A stretch of DNA of 64,000 nt, from assembly GCF_000737325.1 (NCBI RefSeq), contig NZ_CP011125.1, forward strand, positions 5,890,001-5,954,000, written 5' to 3'. Below the pieces are notes generated by a model. The model was not told where the DNA came from. It searched no databases and saw only the letters and a program-made list of their open reading frames with translations. Made by a program: the position numbers and the translations under genes. Within the stretch, counting starts at the first letter, position 1, and each line of letters begins with the position of its first letter. The DNA is from Sandaracinus amylolyticus (GTDB lineage: Bacteria; Myxococcota_A; Polyangia; Polyangiales; Sandaracinaceae). Shown here in pieces: positions 50,465 to 60,621 of the stretch.

Positions 50465-51982
50465 TCAGTGCTCGGCGACCGCGGGGCGAGTGCGCGGGAA
50501 GAACGCGAGCGGGCCCGGGAAGTCGCCCGGCAGCGAGATCGCCGCGCGCTCGCCGAACATGCGTCGCTCGGCGGCGCGCGCGCGTGCGTAGAGCGCGAGC
50601 CCAGGATCGTCACCGCACCCGCCGGGCGTCACCGCGCGCACCGCGAGCTCGACCGCGCGCGCGTGATCACCGCGCGTGTGATCGGGCGTCGCGCACGCGT
50701 GGAGCGTCGCGAGGTATCCGACTCCCGGCGTCGCCATCGCCGCGATGTAGGCCGAGAGCTCCGCGCGCACGGTCCGCGTCGTGAGCGGCTCGCAGCCCGC
50801 GCACGCGACGTCCTCGCTCGGCCCGTCGAGCACGTGACGCGCCTCGTGCACCGCCACGCTCCGCGCGACCCAGCCGAGCATCGACTCGAGCGCCGGATCG
50901 AGCTCCTCGGTGGTCCTCAACCGCTCCGATGCGCCGACGAGCAGCGCGGCCTCGGCCACCGTGATGTCGGGACAGCGCGAGAACCGGCTCGCGAAGAGCG
51001 CGCGCCGCAGCGCCTGATGGCTCGAGATCGAGAGCCCCTTGTACGGCAGATCGAACACCTCGAAACGGCTGCCGCACGCGTGCCGCGATCGGATCGCGTG
51101 CGCGATCTCGATCAGCACCTGTTCGTCCTCCGCGGTCTCGCGGAGGAGCGCGAGGTGCTCGGGCGGGATCGCGTCCTCGGCCTCGTCGCGCACCCACGGA
51201 AGGAGCCCGCGCTCCGCGGCCGGCCTTCGCCCATCGAGCGCCGGATTGAGCGCCGGCCACACGTGGCGCACCGCGAAGTGCAGCACTCGATCCGCGACCA
51301 CCAGCGCGCCGTCGTCCTCTCGCGGCGTGTGGCCGAGCCATCCCTCCACCACGCGGCTGCGGTCGATCCGGCGCATCACGCGCACGCGCGCGCCGTCGGG
51401 GCTGCGCGTCTCCGCCAGCACGCGATACCCGAGCGCCACGACGTGCGCGTGGCGCCCGCGCACGTGCATCGAGGCCTCGATCCGATACGGCGCGCCGATC
51501 TGGTCGACGTAGCGATCGTGTGCCCAGAGCAACCAATCGATCCGGCGCGCGCTCGCCATCGGAGAGAGCGTCAGTCGCTCGTGCAGCTCGCCCCAGATGC
51601 GCGCGAGGTTGCGATCCGGCGCGACCGCGTCGCGCAGCTCGAGCCACGCGAGCTCCGCGCGCCGGCGATCCTCGCGCGTCCTCGCCTCGCTCGTTCGCTC
51701 GATCCACTCGGGGATCGCGATCGCGTGCACGCGCTCGAGATCGATCCTCGAGATCGCGTCGCGATCGATCGGGTACCACGGCTCGAAGCGCGGGCGTCCG
51801 CTCAGATCGATCTCGCCTCGGTACCACGCGTCGATCCACTCGAACCGCGACCCGAAGAGGCACGCCATCGCGAGGAGCATCGATGCGATCGACACCCCGC
51901 GCCGCATCCGGCCGCGCTCGTCCGCACGCCACGACTCGATCTCGCGATCGATCTCCTCGTCGAATGGCTGCCCTCGCGCCAA
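50465..51982 (-). CDS. Unrecognised membrane-anchored HEARH metallopeptidase candidate
   Basis: A 505-residue protein from a TTG start with GGAGG five bases upstream. One membrane helix near residues 27-45 (GVSIASMLLAMACLFG), then a large domain without family match. HEARH at 379-383 is a zinc-metallopeptidase HExxH, followed 25 residues later by AELSAYIAAM, whose Glu408 could be the third ligand as in gluzincins. Substrate unknown. It lies 39 bases before the XPB helicase on the same strand. Confidence 0.65.
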   Translation of the reverse strand: MARGQPFDEEIDREIESWRADERGRMRRGVSIASMLLAMACLFGSRFEWIDAWYRGEIDLSGRPRFEPWYPIDRDAISRIDLERVHAIAIPEWIERTSEARTREDRRRAELAWLELRDAVAPDRNLARIWGELHERLTLSPMASARRIDWLLWAHDRYVDQIGAPYRIEASMHVRGRHAHVVALGYRVLAETRSPDGARVRVMRRIDRSRVVEGWLGHTPREDDGALVVADRVLHFAVRHVWPALNPALDGRRPAAERGLLPWVRDEAEDAIPPEHLALLRETAEDEQVLIEIAHAIRSRHACGSRFEVFDLPYKGLSISSHQALRRALFASRFSRCPDITVAEAALLVGASERLRTTEELDPALESMLGWVARSVAVHEARHVLDGPSEDVACAGCEPLTTRTVRAELSAYIAAMATPGVGYLATLHACATPDHTRGDHARAVELAVRAVTPGGCGDDPGLALYARARAAERRMFGERAAISLPGDFPGPLAFFPRTRPAVAEH

Positions 51983-52073
51983 CGCGTCCTCCGCGGCGAA
52001 CGGGCTCGGACACCCGCAGAGCCCCGAAGTTCCAGGGAGCGCAGCGAATGCGCGCTGGACGGTCGTTTCGCGC

Positions 52074-52079
52074 TAGGGT
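52074..52079 (+). promoter_or_regulatory. Putative -10 box (TAGGGT) of a leaderless gene
   Basis: TAGGGT ends six bases before the GTG at 52086, which places the predicted transcript start on the start codon. Confidence 0.4.
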
Positions 52080-52085
52080 CGTCCC

Positions 52086-52988
52086 GTGACCGACCGCTTC
52101 GACGATGCGCCGAACATGGCGATCTTCTGCGATTTCGAGAACGTCGCGATCGGCGTTCGCGACGCCAAGTACGACGAGTTCGACATCGACCTCGTGCTCG
52201 AGCGCCTTCTCGACAAGGGCAAGATCGTCGTCAAGAAGGCCTACGCGGACTGGGATCGATACAAGTCCGCGAAGCGCGCCATGCACGAGGCGTCCTTCGA
52301 GATGATCGAGATCCCGCACGTCTCGTACTCGGGGAAGAACTCGGCCGACATCCGGCTCGTCGTGGACGCGCTCGACCTCTGTTACGTCAAGCAGCACGTC
52401 GACGTGTTCGTGATCGTGTCGGGCGACAGCGACTTCTCGCCGCTCGTCAGCAAGCTCCGCGAGAACAACAAGCGCGTGATCGGGCTCGGCGTGAAGAACT
52501 CGTCGAGCGATCTGCTGATCGAGAACTGCGACGAGTTCATCTACTACGACGATCTCGTGCGCGCGCGGCGCGACGCGAAGGCGAAGCACAAGGCCGCGCG
52601 CCCCGCGAAGCCCGCGCAGCAGGCACCGGCACCGCGCGTGTCGGCGCCGCCTGCCCAGCCCGCCGCCACACCGAGCGCGACGACGCCGGCGTCGAGCACG
52701 ACGACGTCGGATCACGGCGAGAAGACGCCGGAGCAGCGGCAGCTCGAGGCGATGGAGATGGTCCTCGAGATCGTCGAGGCGCTCTTCCAGGACCGCGAGG
52801 GCGCGCTCTGGGGCTCGATGGTGAAGCAGACGATGAAGCGGAAGCGCCCGAATTTCTCCGAGCGCTTCCACGGGTACCGCACGTTCAACGATCTGCTCGA
52901 GGACGCGGTGCGCCGCGGGCTCCTCGACGCGCACTTCGACGAGAAGTCCGGCGGCTACCTGATCACCGCGTTCGGCCCGAACGCGTGA
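52086..52988 (+). CDS. NYN ribonuclease-like protein with LOTUS/OST-HTH domain
   Basis: A 300-residue protein. Residues 10-165 are a NYN (LabA/DUF88) domain with AIFCDFENV (catalytic Asp16), VSGDSDFSPLV and a third acidic site, as in PIN-like RNases. A Pro/Ala/Thr linker (180-215) leads to a C-terminal LOTUS/OST-HTH-like domain (EGALWGSMVKQTMKRKRPNFSERFHGY), known to bind RNA or guide helicases. GTG start. Cytoplasmic. Convergent with the DUF1552 gene, one base apart. Confidence 0.92.
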   Translation: MTDRFDDAPNMAIFCDFENVAIGVRDAKYDEFDIDLVLERLLDKGKIVVKKAYADWDRYKSAKRAMHEASFEMIEIPHVSYSGKNSADIRLVVDALDLCYVKQHVDVFVIVSGDSDFSPLVSKLRENNKRVIGLGVKNSSSDLLIENCDEFIYYDDLVRARRDAKAKHKAARPAKPAQQAPAPRVSAPPAQPAATPSATTPASSTTTSDHGEKTPEQRQLEAMEMVLEIVEALFQDREGALWGSMVKQTMKRKRPNFSERFHGYRTFNDLLEDAVRRGLLDAHFDEKSGGYLITAFGPNA

Positions 52989-52989
52989 C

Positions 52990-54393
52990 TCACGTCGCGA
53001 CGATCTGATCGATCAGGCCGCCGGTCAGGCTCGAGTCGCCGAAGTCGTCGACCAGCGAGCCGTCGTCCTTCCGCACGCCGACCGCGCTGATGATCGTGTT
53101 CAGCACGCGGTTGATCGTGACGCGGCCCACGTCGAGGTACTGGCCGGTCCGGAGGAAGCCGCCCGCGCTCCCCGCGAGCAGCCACGGCACCTTGTCGCCG
53201 CTGTGCGGCGGGCCGTTGCCGAGATCGTTCAGCCACACCGCGACCGAGTCGTCGAGCAGCGTGCCGCCGTACGCCGACGGATACGAGTCGAGCCGGTCGA
53301 GCAGGTACTTGAACATCTGCAGGTGCAGGCGGTCGACCTGGTGGTGGAGCGTGACCGCGTTCGGGATCGCCTCGCCGTCCGACCCGTCCGAGTAGATGCG
53401 GTGCGAGATCCAGTGGAAGCGCGGCAGGCGCGATCCGCCGATCTCGTACTGCGTCTGATCGTTGCCCTCGCCGACCTGGATCGTCGCGGCGCGGTTGATG
53501 TCGCAGCTGAACGCGAACGCGACGAGGTCCATGTGCCGGCGCACGACGTCGGGTCGCACGTCGTTCGCCTGCGGGTTGTCGATCGCGCTGATCGCGTCGA
53601 CGAGCGACTCGTCGAGATCGCAGCTCATGCGGATCTCGGTGTCGCGGATGGCGTCGAAGTGCTGCTGCAGGCGGCGGCGATCACGCGCGCTGATGTCGGT
53701 GCGCCCGAGCAGCGACTGCATCTGGTCGCGCACGAGGTCGTTGACGCTCATGCGGCGCTCGGCGATGCGCACCTGGATCTCCGGCGGCGCCGACGAGAGG
53801 CCCATCATGCGCATGTACGCGTTGAGCGGCGAGCGCTCGGCGGACGTGCGCACGCCCGCGGCGCTCCACGAGAGGCCTTCCGCGATGTACGCCGAGCCCG
53901 GGCCGGCCATCAGCGTCAGCGGCTCGCGACCGCTCGGGTTCATCGCCCGCGCGATGCGCCAGTCCGCCGACTCGCCGCGTGCCTGCGCCGCGTTGCCCGC
54001 GCCCGCGTTGATCTGCGCGGCCGTGAGGCACTGCACGATCGAGTCGGAGTGGCCGCAGGTCGGCGTGCTGAACGGGCGCTGGATGCCCTTCAGGAGGTTG
54101 AGGCGCGGCGCGTAGTCGGCGAGCTCCGTCGTCGCGCGATCCGCGTTCTGCTCGCGCATCGCCGCCGTCGTGAGCGCGCCGGTCGCGCGCGGCCAGAACT
54201 GCTCGGGCTCGTCGTTCCACTGCTGCGCGACGCCGTTGCCGGCGCGCACGAACACCGCGAAGCGCGCGCGGTCCTCACCGCCCGCCCTCGCGCGGCTGCC
54301 GCCGAGCGAAGGGCCGAGCCACGACTCGAGCGCGGGGAGCGCGACGGTCACGCCCGCCGCGCCGATCAGGAACTTTCTGCGATTGATGCGCAT
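52990..54393 (-). CDS. DUF1552 protein with twin-arginine-type signal
   Basis: A 467-residue protein beginning MRINRRKFLIGAAGVTVALPALE, a probable Tat signal (RRKFLIG). The body has the DUF1552 features DYAPRLNLLKGI, HSDSIVQCLT and a central CDINRAATIQVGE. Found in planctomycetes and myxobacteria, almost always directly after a DUF1592 gene, as here (five bases). Function unknown; may have phosphatase/sulfatase-like ancestry. The pair probably acts at the cell surface. Confidence 0.9.
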   Translation of the reverse strand: MRINRRKFLIGAAGVTVALPALESWLGPSLGGSRARAGGEDRARFAVFVRAGNGVAQQWNDEPEQFWPRATGALTTAAMREQNADRATTELADYAPRLNLLKGIQRPFSTPTCGHSDSIVQCLTAAQINAGAGNAAQARGESADWRIARAMNPSGREPLTLMAGPGSAYIAEGLSWSAAGVRTSAERSPLNAYMRMMGLSSAPPEIQVRIAERRMSVNDLVRDQMQSLLGRTDISARDRRRLQQHFDAIRDTEIRMSCDLDESLVDAISAIDNPQANDVRPDVVRRHMDLVAFAFSCDINRAATIQVGEGNDQTQYEIGGSRLPRFHWISHRIYSDGSDGEAIPNAVTLHHQVDRLHLQMFKYLLDRLDSYPSAYGGTLLDDSVAVWLNDLGNGPPHSGDKVPWLLAGSAGGFLRTGQYLDVGRVTINRVLNTIISAVGVRKDDGSLVDDFGDSSLTGGLIDQIVAT

Positions 54394-54398
54394 CGTGC

Positions 54399-56102
<1,704 letters not shown>

Positions 56103-56314
56103 GCGCGCGTCGCTTCGCAAGTGATGGGCCGCGACGCTCGCGGACATGGAGCCAACTGGGATCGCCTGTCTCCAGCGCGCGTCGTGAGCAAACGCGGAGC
56201 GCGGAGCGCTCCATGCGCCGCGGGGCTGGAGCCCCCGATGCTCCGCGAGGCCGTGGTCGCCGGCCCCCGCGCTACGAGCACGGCGGAAACGAGAGGTGCG
56301 ACCTCGGCACCGTC

Positions 56315-56320
56315 TATGCT
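56315..56320 (+). promoter_or_regulatory. Possible -10 box (TATGCT) for the CxxCH lipoprotein gene
   Basis: TATGCT 42 bases before the ATG at 56363, whose transcript would have a short leader with a GGAGGG site. The same hexamer precedes three other genes in the window. The rest of the 260-base divergent gap 56103-56362 shows only short G/C inverted repeats. Confidence 0.35.
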
Positions 56321-56362
56321 CACGGCGCTCCCGCCCTGGGGGACGGGGAGCGGAGGGATCGA

Positions 56363-56914
56363 ATGAGGAACTGGCGCTTGGTGCTGGGTGCGATCGTGTG
56401 CGCCTCGGCGATGATGGGATGCGCGGGAGACGACGACGGCGATCCGATGAACGACGCCGGGACAGGCGGAAGCGATTCCGGCATGCAGTCGATGACCGAC
56501 GCCGGCGGCGACACGGAGGACTCGGGCACGGCTCCGGTCGACGCAGGTCGTGCGGACTCGGGCGGCGGCGGATCGGATGCCGGCGTGGACGGTGGCGGTG
56601 GTGACGACGGACCGACGTTCGCGGAGCTCCGCGCCGAGCTCTCGTCCTGCACGTCGTGCCACAGCGGCGGCGGGCGAGCGGGGCTGACCCTCAGCGGCTC
56701 GGACGAGGACGTCTACGCCGAGCTCGTGGATGAAGAGCGCACGCACGACAGCTGCAACGAGCACGACGTCCGCGTGGTGCCGAACGACCCCGAGTCGTCG
56801 GTGCTCTACCTGCGCACGCACGGAACCGATTGCGGTTCGACGATGCCGGCGAACGCGACGCAGCGGCAGCTCATCGAGGACTGGATCAACGCGGGCGCGC
56901 CGGGCCCGACCTGA
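56363..56914 (+). CDS. Small lipoprotein with a single CxxCH site
   Basis: A 183-residue protein with a lipoprotein signal (VCASAMMGC) and a long Asp/Gly/Ser/Ala spacer. Residues 88-183 contain SCTSCHSGGGRAGL, a heme-binding CxxCH, and a later MPANATQRQL with the possible Met ligand, as in planctomycete-type cytochrome c domains. GGAGGG before the ATG. Divergent from the DUF1592/DUF1552 genes, which often have such a cytochrome nearby; function may be linked. Confidence 0.8.
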   Translation: MRNWRLVLGAIVCASAMMGCAGDDDGDPMNDAGTGGSDSGMQSMTDAGGDTEDSGTAPVDAGRADSGGGGSDAGVDGGGGDDGPTFAELRAELSSCTSCHSGGGRAGLTLSGSDEDVYAELVDEERTHDSCNEHDVRVVPNDPESSVLYLRTHGTDCGSTMPANATQRQLIEDWINAGAPGPT

Positions 56915-56938
56915 TCCGAACGAGGCAGACGGACGGAT

Positions 56939-56970
56939 GAACGGCGGCTCGATCCTTCGAGCCGCCGTTC
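56939..56970 (+). terminator. Terminator after the CxxCH lipoprotein gene
   Basis: A perfect 14-base stem (gaacggcggctcga and complement) with a tcct loop, 25 bases after the stop codon; convergent mtnD follows. Short T-run only. Confidence 0.75.
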
Positions 56971-57020
56971 GCGTTCCGTCTCGCCCCAGGATTCTTTGAC
57001 CGGATTCGCGTCCGACGCCG

Positions 57021-57452
57021 TCAGCGGTACTTCGGGACCCAGCCCTTGCGGTCCTGGAACAGGCGGACCGCGCGCACCGTGCGCGTCGCGCCGAGCTCGA
57101 AGCGGTGGTGGCGCTGCTTCGGGACCACGATGAGGTCCCCCTCGCTCACCACCACGCGCATCCAGCGATCGTCGCGCGAGCGGATGTCGAAGATCGCTTC
57201 GCCCTCGAGCACGTAGCGGACCTCGTCCTCGTCGTGCGTGTGCTCGCGATCGAACTTCGCGAGCAGCGCGTCGAGGTCGGGCGTCGTCGGGCGCAGCTCG
57301 ACCTGGTCGCGCTCGACGTAGCGGTGCTCGCGCATGAGCGCGGCGAGCGGCGCGTCGTGCGCGCCGACGTCGTGGTGATCGTGGTGCACGCCCTCGGCGC
57401 GCAGCGTGTCGCCGTCGATCGCGCCGTGGTCGTCGAGCCAGAACGCCTTCAT
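57021..57452 (-). CDS. mtnD: Acireductone dioxygenase
   Basis: A 143-residue cupin of the methionine salvage pathway, oxidising the acireductone to the keto acid and formate. Metal ligands: HTHDEDE (HxHxxxE) near residue 75 and His in PKQRHHRF. Slightly shorter than the usual 180 residues. The ATG overlaps the mtnB stop by four bases, confirming the operon. Iron or nickel decides the product; the metal is unknown. Confidence 0.93.
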   Translation of the reverse strand: MKAFWLDDHGAIDGDTLRAEGVHHDHHDVGAHDAPLAALMREHRYVERDQVELRPTTPDLDALLAKFDREHTHDEDEVRYVLEGEAIFDIRSRDDRWMRVVVSEGDLIVVPKQRHHRFELGATRTVRAVRLFQDRKGWVPKYR

Positions 57453-58090
57453 CGCGACACCCCGAGCTCGCGCATGCGCACGTACACGTCGAACAGGTAG
57501 TCGTAGACCTCGGCGTGCGCCTTCGCCTGGCGCCAGTCGCGGCCCCACACGTACACGCCGTGCGCGCGCACCAGCACGGCGTGCGTGCGCGGGTGCGCGC
57601 GGATCGCAGCCTCGAGCGTGTCCGCGAGCTCCTCTTCGCGATCGGTGTTCTCGAGGATCGGCACCACGACCTCGTCGCGATAGCCGTGCCCCGCGAGGCC
57701 CTTGATCATCTCGAGCCGCGAGATGCGGAGCGCGTCGCCCCCGAGCAGCGTCGCGAGCATCGCGCTCTTGCCGTGCGAGTGGATCACCGCGCCCGCCTCG
57801 CGCAGCCGGTACGCGTGGAGGAACAGCGGCGTGCACGCGCTCGGGCGTAGCGCGGGATCGCGCGGCGGCACTACGAGCGCGCCGTCGAGATCGATCGCGA
57901 AGAGATCCTCCTCGGCGACCAGTTCCTTGTGCACGCCGCTCGGCGCGACCCACACGCGCTCGCCCTCGCGGATGCTGATCCCGCCGCCGGTGCCCGACGC
58001 CCAGCCGAGCGCGTGGAAGCGGCGGCACAGCTCGCAGAGCACGGCGCGCACGTCGGTGCCGGCGCGCAGGATCTCGTCGCCCGATCGCAT
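57449..58090 (-). CDS. mtnB: Methylthioribulose-1-phosphate dehydratase
   Basis: A 213-residue class II aldolase-fold enzyme. GTGGGISIREG and VAPSGVHKE near residues 37-60 bind phosphate; HSHGKSAM supplies zinc-binding His and the later VRAHGVYVWG the third His. Typical size. It precedes mtnD in a two-gene unit. mtnA and mtnC are not seen in the window. Divergent from an aminotransferase gene that may supply the final step. Confidence 0.93.
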   Translation of the reverse strand: MRSGDEILRAGTDVRAVLCELCRRFHALGWASGTGGGISIREGERVWVAPSGVHKELVAEEDLFAIDLDGALVVPPRDPALRPSACTPLFLHAYRLREAGAVIHSHGKSAMLATLLGGDALRISRLEMIKGLAGHGYRDEVVVPILENTDREEELADTLEAAIRAHPRTHAVLVRAHGVYVWGRDWRQAKAHAEVYDYLFDVYVRMRELGVSR

Positions 58091-58169
58091 CGGAGAGGAC
58101 CTTGGCGCATTGGCGCGATGCGCGGAAGCCGCGCGCGTGTCGATCGAGCGACGTCCGTGCGACCGCTGC

Positions 58170-58175
58170 TATGCT
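58170..58175 (+). promoter_or_regulatory. Putative -10 box (TATGCT) of a short-leader gene
   Basis: TATGCT 14 bases before the ATG at 58190; the predicted leader is about seven bases, without a ribosome binding site. Confidence 0.4.
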
Positions 58176-58189
58176 CGCCGCCCTTCGGA

Positions 58190-59476
58190 ATGAGACGTCC
58201 GCTCGACTCGACGCTGAGCCCGCACGTGCGCGGGATGATGACCTCGCCCGCGGTGCGCATCGCGGATCGCTGCGACGCGATGCGCGCGCGCGGCGACAAC
58301 GTGTACAAGCTCGTGCTCGGGCAGTCGCCGTTTCCGATCCCGGATCGCATGGTCGATGCGCTGCGCGTCGCAGCAGCGGAGAAGGAATACCTGCCCGCGC
58401 AGGGCCTGCCCGCGCTGCGTCGCGCGATCGCGGCGCACGTCGAGCGCAGGCTCGGCGTCGATCGCACCGGCGAGGACGTGCTGGTCGGACCGGGCAGCAA
58501 GGAGCTCGTCTTCCTCCTACAGATCGCGTTCAACGGCGACCTGCTGATCCCGACGCCCGCGTGGGTCTCGTACGTGCCGCAGGCGCGCGTGCTCGGACGC
58601 GAGGTCGTGATGCTCCCGACGCGGCGCGAGGATCAGTACCTGCTGCGCCCGGACGATCTCGCGGCGGTGTGCGAGCGCGGCGGCGATCGACCGCGCCTGC
58701 TGGTGCTCAACTATCCGAGCAACCCGACGGGCCTCACGTACCGCGCCGACGAGCTGCGCGAGCTCGCGCGCGTCGCGCAGAAGCACGGTGTGCTGCTGCT
58801 CGCCGACGAGATCTACGCGGAGCTGCACCACAAGGGGCAGCACGCGTCCATCGCGCGCTGGTATCCCGAGGGCACGATCCTCTCGACCGGGATCTCGAAG
58901 TGGCTCGGCGCAGGTGGCTGGCGGCTCGGCGCGTTCGTGTTCCCGCAGGAGCTGCGCGGTCTGCTCGACGCGATGGCGTGCGTCGCGAGCGAGACGTACA
59001 CGTCGACGTCGGCGCCGGTGCAGCACGCGGCGGTCGTCGCGTTCGAGGGCGGCGAGGACATCGATCGCTACCTGCAGCAGGTGCGGCGCGTGCTCGCGGC
59101 GCTCGGTCGATGGAGCGCGCGACGGCTGGTCGCGGCGGGCATCGACTGCGCGCAGCCCGTCGGCGCGTTCTACGTGTTCCCGGACTTCGGTGGCGTGGGC
59201 GGCGCGATGCGCGCGCGAGGGATCACGACGAGCACCGGGTTGTGCGAGGCGCTGCTCGACGAGACGGGCGTCGCGCTGCTGCCGGGATCGGTGTTCGGTC
59301 GTCCCGAGGAGGAGCTGACGGCGCGCCTCGCGTACGTCGACTTCGACGGAGCGCGCGCGCTGTCGGCGGTGAGCGTGATCCCGCGCGAGCAGCCGCTGGA
59401 CGAGACGTTCCTGCGGCGCCACTGCGCGCGGGTGGTCGAAGCGGTCGAACGGATCGTGGGGTGGGTTCGCAGGTGA
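58190..59476 (+). CDS. Class I/II PLP-dependent aminotransferase
   Basis: A 428-residue fold-type I enzyme. NYPSNPTG holds the PLP-binding Asn; LLADEIYAEL the Asp; STGISKWLGAGGWRLG the Schiff-base Lys; and the C-terminal Arg region completes the site. Substrate cannot be read off. Divergent from mtnB-mtnD, which suggests it could be the methionine-forming aminotransferase of the salvage pathway, but this is only positional. Confidence 0.88.
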   Translation: MRRPLDSTLSPHVRGMMTSPAVRIADRCDAMRARGDNVYKLVLGQSPFPIPDRMVDALRVAAAEKEYLPAQGLPALRRAIAAHVERRLGVDRTGEDVLVGPGSKELVFLLQIAFNGDLLIPTPAWVSYVPQARVLGREVVMLPTRREDQYLLRPDDLAAVCERGGDRPRLLVLNYPSNPTGLTYRADELRELARVAQKHGVLLLADEIYAELHHKGQHASIARWYPEGTILSTGISKWLGAGGWRLGAFVFPQELRGLLDAMACVASETYTSTSAPVQHAAVVAFEGGEDIDRYLQQVRRVLAALGRWSARRLVAAGIDCAQPVGAFYVFPDFGGVGGAMRARGITTSTGLCEALLDETGVALLPGSVFGRPEEELTARLAYVDFDGARALSAVSVIPREQPLDETFLRRHCARVVEAVERIVGWVRR

Positions 59477-59612
59477 GGCTTCGGCGTCCGGGGATCGCGA
59501 TGCGCTCAGGCGAAGATCTCGAGGCCGTCGAGCACGTCGGCGATCGCGATCCGCGCGCCGAGCGTCGGTAGCCGGCTCACGAGCGAACGAGCGCAGCGCT
59601 CGCGGCGAGACC

Positions 59613-60620
59613 TCACCAGCGCATGACGATCTTTCCGAACGTCTCGTCGCGCTCCATCGCGCGATGCGCATCGGCGATCCGTTCCATCGGCATCACGTCG
59701 CCGACGACCGGCTTCAGCACGCCGCGCTCGAAGAGCGGCACCGCCTCGCGCGCGAAGATGCGCGCGAGCGTCGCCTTCTCCTCGAGCGCACGCGCGCGCA
59801 GCACGGTCCCGATCACCCGCGCGCGACGCGCGAGGAGCACCGCCATCGGCAGCGAGCCGTTCACGCCGCCGAGCATGCCGATCACGACGATCGTGCCCTT
59901 CGTCGCGAGCGCGCGGACGTTCTCGTCGAGGTACGACGCGCCCACCGAGTCGAGGATCACGTCGGCGCCGCGACCGACCTCGCGCTCCAGCGCAGCCGCG
60001 AATGCCGGCTCGGTCTTCGGCGGCACCTCGATCGCGTGGGCGAGGCCGAGCGCCTTGCAGCGCTCGAGCTTCTCGCGCGTGCGCGACGTGCCCACCGGGA
60101 TCGCGCTCACCGCGCGCGCGAGCTGGATCGCCGCAGTGCCGATCCCGCTGCCCGCCGCGTGCACCAGGACGACCTGACCTGCGCGCATCTCGGCCTGCAG
60201 GAAGAGCGCGTCCCACGTCGTGAGGAACACCTCGGGGATCGCGGCCGCGTCCTCGATCGACATCCCCCTCGGCACCGGGATCGCCTCGCGCGCGTGCACC
60301 ACGACGTGCGTGCTCATGCCGCCGCCCGCGACGATGCCCATCACGCGATCGCCGATCTTCCAGTCGATCACGCCGTCGCCCAGCGCCTCGACGTGGCCCG
60401 CGTACTCGAGCCCCGGCACGTCGGCGGGCGCACCGGGCGGCGCGGGATAGAGCCCACGTCGCTGCAGGAGGTCGGCGCGGTTGACCCCTGCGGCGCTGAC
60501 GCGCACCAGGATCTCGCCGGGCCCGGGCCCGTGCATCGCGCGCTCCGCGATCGTGAGGACGTCGACGTCGCCCGCGCCCGTGATGACGACCGCGCGTGTC
60601 TGGATCGTGGTGCTCGTCAT
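59613..60620 (-). CDS. NADPH:quinone oxidoreductase (zeta-crystallin-like MDR)
   Basis: A 335-residue medium-chain reductase without catalytic zinc. It matches the PIG3/QOR group: VSAAGVNRADLLQRRGLYP, VPGLEYAGHVEALG, and the NADPH site HAAGSGIGTAAIQLA. Reduces quinones or enones with NADPH. The ATG at 60620 sits one base after the stop of the upstream lipoprotein gene. The 136-base gap to the convergent aminotransferase shows no gene. Confidence 0.94.
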   Translation of the reverse strand: MTSTTIQTRAVVITGAGDVDVLTIAERAMHGPGPGEILVRVSAAGVNRADLLQRRGLYPAPPGAPADVPGLEYAGHVEALGDGVIDWKIGDRVMGIVAGGGMSTHVVVHAREAIPVPRGMSIEDAAAIPEVFLTTWDALFLQAEMRAGQVVLVHAAGSGIGTAAIQLARAVSAIPVGTSRTREKLERCKALGLAHAIEVPPKTEPAFAAALEREVGRGADVILDSVGASYLDENVRALATKGTIVVIGMLGGVNGSLPMAVLLARRARVIGTVLRARALEEKATLARIFAREAVPLFERGVLKPVVGDVMPMERIADAHRAMERDETFGKIVMRW

Positions 60621-60621
60621 G

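Noticed and set aside
48620-53008. Open plus-strand frame of 1462 residues
   Set aside because: Runs antisense through the DUF790, helicase and HEARH genes and out of frame through the NYN gene; composition only reflects GC bias.
56147-56147. Upstream ATG for the DUF1592 lipoprotein
   Set aside because: It would place 15 polar residues before the lipoprotein signal; the ATG at 56102 gives a normal signal.
59477-59612. Remnant gene on the minus strand between the aminotransferase and quinone oxidoreductase genes
   Set aside because: A short hydrophobic frame exists but belongs to an alternate frame of the oxidoreductase and has no own start or recognisable domain.
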